64,000 nt of DNA, taken from contig NC_083601.1 of the NCBI RefSeq assembly GCF_029168945.1, positions 70,359,595 through 70,423,594 of the forward strand, written 5' to 3'. Shown here piece after piece: positions 57,195 through 64,000 of the stretch. The number at the start of each line of letters is the position of its first letter. Within the stretch, counting starts at the first letter, position 1. Made by a program: the position numbers and the translations under genes. Below the pieces are notes generated by a model that made no database searches, had not been told where the DNA came from, and saw nothing but the letters and a program-made list of their open reading frames with translations. This DNA is from Cannabis sativa. Its lineage: Eukaryota > Streptophyta > Magnoliopsida > Rosales > Cannabaceae.

Positions 57195-57944
57195 CTAATT
57201 GGCTAGACCGAGAAACGAGCGAAGTTGTTTCACATTGGTTGGGGTCATCCACTCTTGGATCGCCCGCACCTTTTCCATGTCCATACGGATTTTCCCGTGT
57301 TCCACAACATGACCAAGGAACTTGATACTTTTCTGAGCGAAAGAACACTTCTCCCGCTTTACATACAACTGTTCCTTCCTCAACTTTTGAAACACCGTTG
57401 TCAAGTGTTCCTGATGCTCTTCTATAGTGGCGCTGTAGACTACGATATCATCCAAGTACACCACCACGAACTTGTCTAAGACATCATGGAAGACTTCATT
57501 CATCAGTGTACAGAATTTGGCTGGCGCATTTGTCAACCCAAACGGCATGACGCGAAACTCAAACGCCCCATACCGGGTAACACAAGTAGTCCTTGGTTCA
57601 TCCCCTTCTGTGATCCGAACTTGATAGTATCCTGATCTCAAGTCCAACTTCGTGAAGTATTTTACTCCACTTAGCTGGTCAAACAAATTCGCGATCAAGG
57701 GAATTGGGTATCTGTTGCGCACAGTCACCTTGTTGAGGGCGCGGTTGTCTATGCATAGTCTCAAGGTCCCGTCCTTCTTCTTTTGGAACAACACGGGGGC
57801 ACCAAAAGGTGCCTTTGAGGGTTTGATGAATTCTGCCTCCAGCATCTCCGTTAGCTGATTCTTCAACTCCTTAAGTTTCGGAGGAGACATTCGATATGCT
57901 GCTTTAGCTGGGGCCTGCTGGCACCAGCTCGATTTGGTGATCAA
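57195..57944 (-). CDS. Chromovirus reverse transcriptase (open 249 codons)
   Basis: Nearly complete RT domain: AYRMSPPKLKELKNQL at the N-terminal side, [43 protein letters not shown] and the catalytic YLDD motif (VVYLDDIVVYS, near residues 155-165), then KFLGHVV and LRSFLGLAN. The true N-terminal link to protease is shifted by one base near 57915. The first ~8 residues listed are out of frame with the domain. The end is a nonsense TAG. Confidence 0.92.
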   Translation of the reverse strand: MITKSSWCQQAPAKAAYRMSPPKLKELKNQLTEMLEAEFIKPSKAPFGAPVLFQKKKDGTLRLCIDNRALNKVTVRNRYPIPLIANLFDQLSGVKYFTKLDLRSGYYQVRITEGDEPRTTCVTRYGAFEFRVMPFGLTNAPAKFCTLMNEVFHDVLDKFVVVYLDDIVVYSATIEEHQEHLTTVFQKLRKEQLYVKREKCSFAQKSIKFLGHVVEHGKIRMDMEKVRAIQEWMTPTNVKQLRSFLGLAN

Positions 57945-58338
57945 CTGCCCTCCTAGGAGGCAGTCTCTTTGGAAGCTCGTCTGGCATCACATCCTTGAAT
58001 TCATCTAACACCTTCTTGATTATAGCTGGAGTGGACTCATCCACTTTTTCGTCGTACGCGGTGGGAGGGATGACAAATGTTGGCCTCTTCTTCTTCAGGC
58101 CCCTCTTCAGTTGCAGGGCTGATAGTAGCTTGACTTCTGGGGGCTGTCTCACTTTAGCGGGCACCATTGAAGGATTCTCACCTATGATCAGGAGATTCCC
58201 TGTTGCTGGAATTGGAATGGCCCCCTTCTCTACGAGAAACTCCATTCCCAACACCACATCGAAGTCATCCATGCGAACCGCTACGAGGTCAAGTTGTCCC
58301 TCCCATCCGTCAATCTTGACATTCACCTTTCTGGCCAC
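57904..58338 (-). pseudogene. Chromovirus protease C-terminal half and protease-RT linker
   Basis: 144 open codons containing VRMDDFDVVLGMEFL, typical of the protease flap and C-terminal strand, followed by a linker to RT (DVMPDELPKRLPPRRAVDHQIELV). The catalytic DTGA motif lies upstream in the gag-side frame (about 58450), separated by an in-frame TGA at 58339-58341. Confidence 0.88.
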
Positions 58339-59736
58339 TCAAGTTGTGGCCATGGCCTTCGAATTGACTGCCTTCATGCGACCCGCATCTTTCTCCAGTT
58401 TTAGGCCCACCCTCTTAGCTTCAATTTCTGAGATGAAGTTGTGTGTTGCGCCGGTGTCAATCAGTACGCTCTTGGCCTGCTTACCGTTTAAAGTGGCCTC
58501 CACAAACATCAATCCCTTCCCAAGGGCTTTCTTCCCTCCGACGCCATGCTTCTTAAGAGCAGCCATTAATCGAACGGCGCTCATGGCACTCAACTTGGAC
58601 TGGTGGGGGCAAGCAGCTGCCCTATGTGGGCCTTGGCAAAGCCAACACTTAAGGGGCTTCTTCCCCGTTGCAGCATCACTTTTAGAGGAGGAGCTAGATT
58701 CAGGAGTCTTCTTGCTCGCGGCATTGTTGGTGCTGGTCTGAGGATTCATCTTCTTTGGCTGTGAATTCTCAGAGGTGTAGTCAGTCAGTCGCTCGGCTGC
58801 AGCTTGAGCAGTGGCGAGATCTGCCACCCGCTGCCTTTGCAGCTCTTGTTTAGCCCATGGTTTGAGTCCTTCAAGGAAGTAGAAAAGTCTGTCGACTTCA
58901 TTCATATCTTTGATGTCGAGCATCAATCCAGAGAACTTCTTTACATAGTCTCGTACTGTCCCGACTTGCTTTAACTCTCTAAGCTGACGTCGAGCGAGGT
59001 AGGCGACATTCTCTGGCAGAAATTGGGCATTCAATTCTTTCTTGAGATCTTCCCAAGTGTCAATGGTGCATTTACCATTCTGGATGTCTTCATATTTCGT
59101 CCTCCACCACAACTTGGCGTCCCCGGACAAATACATGGTAGCTGTTACTACCTTTGCTTCTTCAGAGTCGGTCTACACGACCCTAAAGTACTGCTCCATG
59201 TCAAACAGAAAGTTTTGGAGCTCCTTGGCAGCCCTCGCCCCTCCATAGCATTTGGGCTCGGGTGCTCTCGGTCAGCCATACTCCATACCTCCATGCCGCC
59301 CGGTATTTGCACGCTCTGTCGCTATCATGGTAAGATTTAGCTTGGTTGACATCCCTGCTAATTCTTCCGGGATGGCTGTGACAGACACGTTACAATCCTC
59401 GATCGTATCATTGAGGGAGTCTTGTAATGCAGCCTGCCCATTTTGTAGTACAGTGATAGCAGCCTGCATGTCTACTCTTGCTTGTTCTAATGCCTTGATG
59501 CGATCCTCCATCTGAGGTGCACCTGATGTTCCGGTAGCAGCATCTCTTCTCTCGATCGCAGCTACCCTGGCCAACAAGTTAGCATAGTCTTGAGCCAACG
59601 AGGCAACTTGTTGTTGTGTCACTGTTGGCCCTGAGTTCTGATTGTTAGGGGCTAGATCCCTGAACCTCTCGTCCAGGCCATCTAATTCCCCTATGCGCTT
59701 CTCAAGCTCTTGAATCCTTTGGGTGTTGCTCACCAT
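58339..59736 (-). pseudogene. Chromovirus Gag and protease start
   Basis: The start ATG at 59734-59736 opens MVSNTQRIQELEKRIGELDG, a coiled N-terminus (154 codons). In the same frame two stops follow (TGA near 59272, TAG at 59173-59175), then 265 open codons. These hold the Gag core (YLSGDAKLWWRTKYEDI, WEDLKKELNAQFLPENVAY), a zinc knuckle C-x2-C-x3-H-x4-C (CWLCQGPHRAAAC) and the protease active site DTGATHNFIS. Decay here is by stops rather than indels. Confidence 0.92.
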
Positions 59737-59769
59737 TATGTCGTGTTACCAAGCTTCCCTTTTCTCTTG

Positions 59770-59781
59770 GCTCTGATACCA
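59770..59781 (-). other. Chromovirus PBS
   Basis: Minus strand TGGTATCAGAGC, two bases from the 5' LTR; perfect tRNA-iMet PBS. Confidence 0.93.
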
Positions 59782-59783
59782 TC

Positions 59784-60485
59784 TGTCACGGGCCGCCTAT
59801 TTGGACACCCCAAGTAGGTGGAACGTGCGGCACTTGCTGGCACACCGAGCTAGCAAGTCAGCCTAAACGCGCCTGCAGGCAAACAACTTCAAAGGTTAGG
59901 CACGATACATGTCTCGCACATGTTGAGTGCAAACAAGAAGAATGAGCAAGCAAACACAAAGCGTCCCCAAGGACCAATCTCACACAACCCACAAGCAAAC
60001 ATATAGACAGATGGCATGCAATGGCCCAACAAAGGCAACAAACAAGCATCACAAAGACCATATAGAAGCATACACAAGAAGCATGGACAAACATCGTTTT
60101 ATTAATATATGGCCTTGATAGGGCAAGGGAGTACACAGCTGGGCCCCTATCATGCTGGTGACAAGGTGCTTCATAAGTCACCTGGTCACCCCCCCTAAAG
60201 AGCTTATTGGGGTTTTAAGGGATTTCCAGGAACATAAATGATTTTAGCTCTGTAGACATATGTGAAGGAAATACAAAGAAAGAAAGCTAAACAACAAAAG
60301 GTTCCCAACCCCCATGAGGTGCTTGGTGCAAGACTTGACTAATAATCAAGAACCAAGGCTTGCTCATGTTACAAAATACCCCAATGAGGTGCTTGGTGCA
60401 AGACTTGACTAATGATCAAGCACCAAGACATGCTCATGTTACAAAATGGCCCTATTGTGGGTGTGCCATGGGGCAGCATGCCACA
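59784..60485 (-). repeat. Chromovirus 5' LTR
   Basis: 702 bp, TGTCACGGGCC..GCCACA, followed by the TSD CTGTG at 60486-60490. It contains the same two 70-bp units near its high-coordinate end. Confidence 0.93.
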
Positions 60486-60490
60486 CTGTG

Positions 60491-60857
60491 CAGACCCATC
60501 CACGCGCATAGGGGTGATTTGCGCGAGCAACCTCGGCGGCAAGGGGATTTGCATGAAATCCGCGCGCGCAGGAGGTGTGCTGCTCAACCCCGATTTTTTC
60601 GAAACTTCAAAAAAACATAACTAATTCAAATTAAATCGAGCGAGTTCGGTAAAAGTAAATTGCTTAATTTTTTCCATACTATCCAATAAAAATAATTCCA
60701 GAAACAGATATTCAATTATGTTTCACGAAAATTCACCAACATCAATCAATCATCAAATAACACTCAATACCACATGATACCATCCAAAACATCAAACAAT
60801 CGTTTTAAAGTCCAAATTTCTTGCAAGCAAATCAATTACCATGGCTCTGAGGCCAGT
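60491..60857 (-). repeat. LARD copy D leader with degenerate PBS
   Basis: Resumes copy D after the chromovirus. Near the LTR the minus strand reads TGGCCTCAGAGC (complement of 60844-60855), two mismatches from the iMet PBS and two bases from the LTR, which fixes this side as the 5' LTR. No coding region. The GC-rich stretch 60491-60590 is an exception to the AT-rich background. Confidence 0.7.
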
Positions 60858-62024
60858 TGTTGGAAATTATTTTACAAGGATCTTATATCTACTCGCAAGT
60901 ATGTTGATTAACACCCTAAATATGAACTTTCTAAAACGATGAAGTAAACACATATAAAGTTTAGTAAACCTTACATTGGGTGCAGCGGAATTAAATGACT
61001 CCTTCCGTTCAGATATCTAGCCCTTGATTACTTTCTGTAGCAGAGCATTATCAATATCTGACCTGGATCTCTTTCTCTGATTCTTTAGTGCTGAAACTCC
61101 TTCTTGTTCAAAGTCTTTCTTCACGATCTTCCTCACTATGATTGAGGTATCACTTGCTGTGTGTGGGCACTACTCTAACACTAAGAATTTCAAAATTTCA
61201 AGGAAGAAGAGAGAGAGGGAGTGGTCGGCCAAAGATAGGGAGAGAGAGAGGCTCAGTTTTTTCAGAATGAAAAGTTAGAAGAAAAGTGTGTAATTTTCCT
61301 GAAGCGTTCACTATCTATTTATAGCATTCCACTAGGGTTAGGTTTGAATTATTTGGCATTAAAATAATGAAAATATCAGAGGAAAAACCCTACAAAAGTG
61401 GTCGGCCATACAAAGTGGATTTGGGCCTCACTTTTTGCAATTTTGCAGTTTTATCTTTTCTGCATCTAATTTTCTCAAAAATGCCAATTTTCAAATTCAA
61501 CCATTTAAATGCCAATTCTAACTATTTAATAACTATAAATAATTATTAAATAATATTGTCATTTATCATATTTATTAATTGAACCATACAAAGTATCATA
61601 ATTAACAAATATGCCCCTAAAACTCTTTCTTTACAATTTCGCCCTTACTTAGTGAAAAATTCACAAATAGACATCGTCTACTTTGAGAATTATAATTGAT
61701 TAATCAAAAACAATTACATGAGTCTTACAAGAAATATTATCTCAACTAGTGCGGGGACCAAGGGTCTATATAACTGAGCTTCCAATAAGTAGATCAAGAA
61801 TTTATTACTAAAATTCACTAACTTATTAATTCTTCGTTGAATCCACGCATAAAACTTCGAATTGCACTCTCAGTATATAGAATGCTCTATATGTTCCACC
61901 ATATAGACACATCATTAGTTATCCATTGTTATAATCCTAACAGGATTAAGATCATTTGATCTAGCATCAACTATTCGATATTGACTTGAATAGATATTAC
62001 CTATTTACATAGTCATGTTTACTT
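60858..62024 (-). repeat. 5' LTR of LARD copy D, with internal deletions
   Basis: Starts TGTTGGAAATTATTTT and is collinear with the 3' LTR until about 61940. It then skips about 350 bp (CCTAA microhomology), continues to about 62000, skips about 185 bp and stops near 62024 without reaching the LTR end. It is fused there to internal sequence of another copy. A TATA box is at 61316-61323. Confidence 0.75.
61316..61323 (-). promoter_or_regulatory. TATA box of the LARD copy D 5' LTR
   Basis: The minus strand reads GCTATAAATAGATAG (61311-61325). This is the LTR that would drive copy D, although the downstream element is now split by three insertions. Confidence 0.5.
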
Positions 62025-64000
62025 AAATATAATTTTCCTATTTAATTAAATATATATAAGAAAAATTTCAAATATTTAAGTATGATGATGAAAATCAACT
62101 TAAATATCAATTTTCTATTTAATTAAATACACTAGAAAAATACTTCAAGCAAAAATATCACCTATCTAGATTTTCTTTTGACTAATTAATTAAATTTCTT
62201 ATAAAATATATTTTACTTCATTTATTTTAATTAATCATTAAATGAAAAAATCAATTATTTAATTTGGTCCAAAATTAAAATAAATAATTTACAACTTTAA
62301 TCTATTTTTCAAATAAAATTTGAAATTCCAGCATTTAAGAAATGCAATTTCGAATTTTGATTAATAAAATAAAGAAAAAAAAATATTTTGAAAATTATTT
62401 AAATTTGGTTGAAAAAATAAATTTCAACTAAAAATAATTTTATATTTAATTAAGTGTCATGAAAAAGAAATATTTAAGTATCATGATGAAAATCAACTTA
62501 GATATTTAATTTTCAAATTAATTAAATGTATTAAATTCAAAAAAATAAATAATTAAGTGTAGAGAAGGCTTAATTATTAATCTCTAGTTTAATACCAGGA
62601 AAAATATACTTAAAATAAATTGTACCAAAATTAATTATATAAATAACTAATTTCACAATGTATTATATTTTCCTAATTAATATTAGAAATAAAAGTAGTC
62701 TAGAAATAACTATCTAGAAAATATCTACTTTGACTAAGTATCTTTTCCACAAAATTTGAAAAAATATCTAATTTAAGGTTTATTAGAAAAAATCTAGAAC
62801 TTAAATATTTTCAAATTTAAATTTAAATAAAGATCAAAAATTAAGTTGTAACCACTTAATTTGAAAATATTCCATTTTAAGTTAATATTCGAAAAGATAT
62901 CAACTTAAAAAATATCTAAGAATCTAAATAACCAATTGCTAAAATTCCTCAACTTAATTTTGAAATTTTAAATCCAAAAGATATTCAAATTTAAGTTGAT
63001 TAGTTAGAGATAACTAAATATCAACTTAAATAGGAATATTTAATGAAAAATTTAAATTAAGCTTCAGAAAGAATCTAGATGGTTATAATTCTATATTTAA
63101 TTAAATACAAGAAAATACATATAGTTTAGCTTAGAATAAAATTCTTTAAACTATGATTTTCTAAAATTAATTTCAAAAATAAATGACATTAATTATGTTG
63201 TTAATCAATTTTATTAGGTTAAACTAGTTTAATTAACCTAGTACAGTTATTCAAATCAACCAAATGGGCCTTCACAATTGGGGTGTTTCATGTGAGGGGG
63301 TGATGGGTTCAGTATATCGTACCCACTACTATGGCTCCCAACTCTCACACAAGGCCCAAAAGAGAGGAATTTAACCTTAAAATGAACAAATGTTATTAAT
63401 TGAATAGGCCCAAAAACTAAATGGGCCTAAATAAAATCTATCAAGACCTATGATATTTTATTTAGCAACAACAACCTATATGCATCTATAATGAAATTAA
63501 ACACATAGGCTCACACAGGCACACAATTTGGATGGATCCTATCATGTTGCTAGGTCATACACAGATGAAAGAAGATTGTAAATATACCTGCTACAAATTA
63601 TTTACTTGACCAAGGGAGCCATGAGTTAAAATCAGATCATTGGATCTGTCAACAAGTTAACCATGGCTATTTGCAATCAAGCAATAATAGGTTTTCAAAA
63701 CTTACAAAAAAGCTAAAACATATACTCCTGCAACAAGGTTAGCTGGATAGCTGGATGTAGGATTTATTTAATTTTAAATAAATACTTTCGAAAAAAAAAA
63801 TAATTAATTAAATAAAAAAAAAATTATTTTTGAAAATTTTAAAAGTTTAAAAAAAAAAATTCGAAATTAAAATATATAAAATATTTAAAATTAAACCTAC
63901 AATTTTGAAAAATTAGGTTTCAACCAACCTAAATATAGTTTCAAAATTTGCTAACTACTTTCAAAAATTTTAATGTTATTTTATAAATAATAATTAAATA
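62025..64000 (-). repeat. Internal region of a further LARD copy (cut by window edge)
   Basis: Collinear with 51995-53990 of copy D, including the 'gggccttcacaattgggg' block (about 63266) and the 'caaggcccaaaagagagg' block (about 63350). Non-coding and very AT-rich. It lies directly beyond a truncated 5' LTR in the same orientation. Confidence 0.75.

Larger units (their letters stand above)
54437..60485 (-). mobile_element. Galadriel-like Ty3-gypsy chromovirus
   Basis: A 6049-bp element with LTRs of 707 and 702 bp (TGT(G/C)A(T/C)GGGCCGCC..GCCACA) and TSD CTGTG at 54432-54436 and 60486-60490. Minus-strand order: LTR, iMet PBS, gag, protease, RT, RNase H, integrase, chromodomain, PPT, LTR. The compact size, Gag type and chromodomain suggest Galadriel, but Reina is possible. 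The LTRs differ at a few percent of sites. Gag-pol carries several stops, a few frameshifts and lost catalytic residues, so it is dead. Confidence 0.93.

Noticed and set aside
1..64000. Host single-copy genes, tRNA or rRNA genes, satellite centromere arrays
   Set aside because: Every long coding stretch carries retroelement motifs. The TGGTATCAGAGC sites are primer-binding sites, not tRNA genes; no short-period satellite array is visible.

Overview
This window looks like repeat-rich (pericentromeric type) nuclear DNA of a flowering plant, most likely a eudicot; I cannot name the species. Essentially every stretch can be assigned to a retrotransposon. I see no host single-copy gene, tRNA, rRNA, CRISPR array or prokaryotic feature. 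All calls rest on reading the sequence: LTR ends (TG..CA), 5-bp target-site duplications (TSDs), primer-binding sites (PBS), polypurine tracts (PPT) and protein motifs. No database was searched.

The scaffold is a family of non-coding, AT-rich, copia-type elements, all on the minus strand (called LARD here). The LTR is about 1.9 kb, begins TGTTGGAAATT and ends AAACCCAACA on the plus strand, and flanks an internal region of about 6.4 kb without recognisable protein domains. Pieces lie at 1-6406, 8173-8572 plus 20549-21846, 31037-32467, 34790-39090, 51408-54436 and 60486-64000. The best preserved copy (copy D) runs from its 3' LTR at 31839-36061 to its 5' LTR at 60858 and is split by three later insertions.

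Inserted into or between these are: (1) a LINE reverse-transcriptase pseudogene, 6407-8172 (+); (2) a complete Tekay-type chromovirus, 8573-20548 (-), TSD ACTAG, whose 3' LTR holds a nested solo LTR of the same family (10771-13016, TSD ACCGG); (3) a Tat-lineage fragment, 21847-22770 plus 29083-31036 (-), split by (4) a second, internally deleted Tekay element, 22771-29077 (-), TSD CGTGA; (5) a third, oppositely oriented Tekay solo LTR, 32468-34789, TSD TGCCA, inside the 3' LTR of copy D; (6) a very young Tat/Retand-type Ty3-gypsy element, 39091-51407 (+), TSD GCTAC, whose 781-bp LTRs differ at 3 positions; (7) a Galadriel-like chromovirus, 54437-60485 (-), TSD CTGTG.

The most interesting object is the Tat element at 39091-51407. 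Downstream of its plus-strand gag-pol it carries an antisense gene (46428-50195, -) with its own TATA box, a candidate 410-bp 5'-UTR intron and a clean 95-bp phase-0 coding intron. This gene encodes a protein resembling plant 'putative gypsy type transposon' proteins followed by a long charged coiled coil. The LTRs are nearly identical, yet gag-pol is full of frameshifts, many at places where a conserved CAG is read as CGG or GG. A methylation-linked sequencing artefact is a serious explanation. The Tekay LTRs carry variable GC-rich minisatellites and 20-bp palindromic CCGG units.
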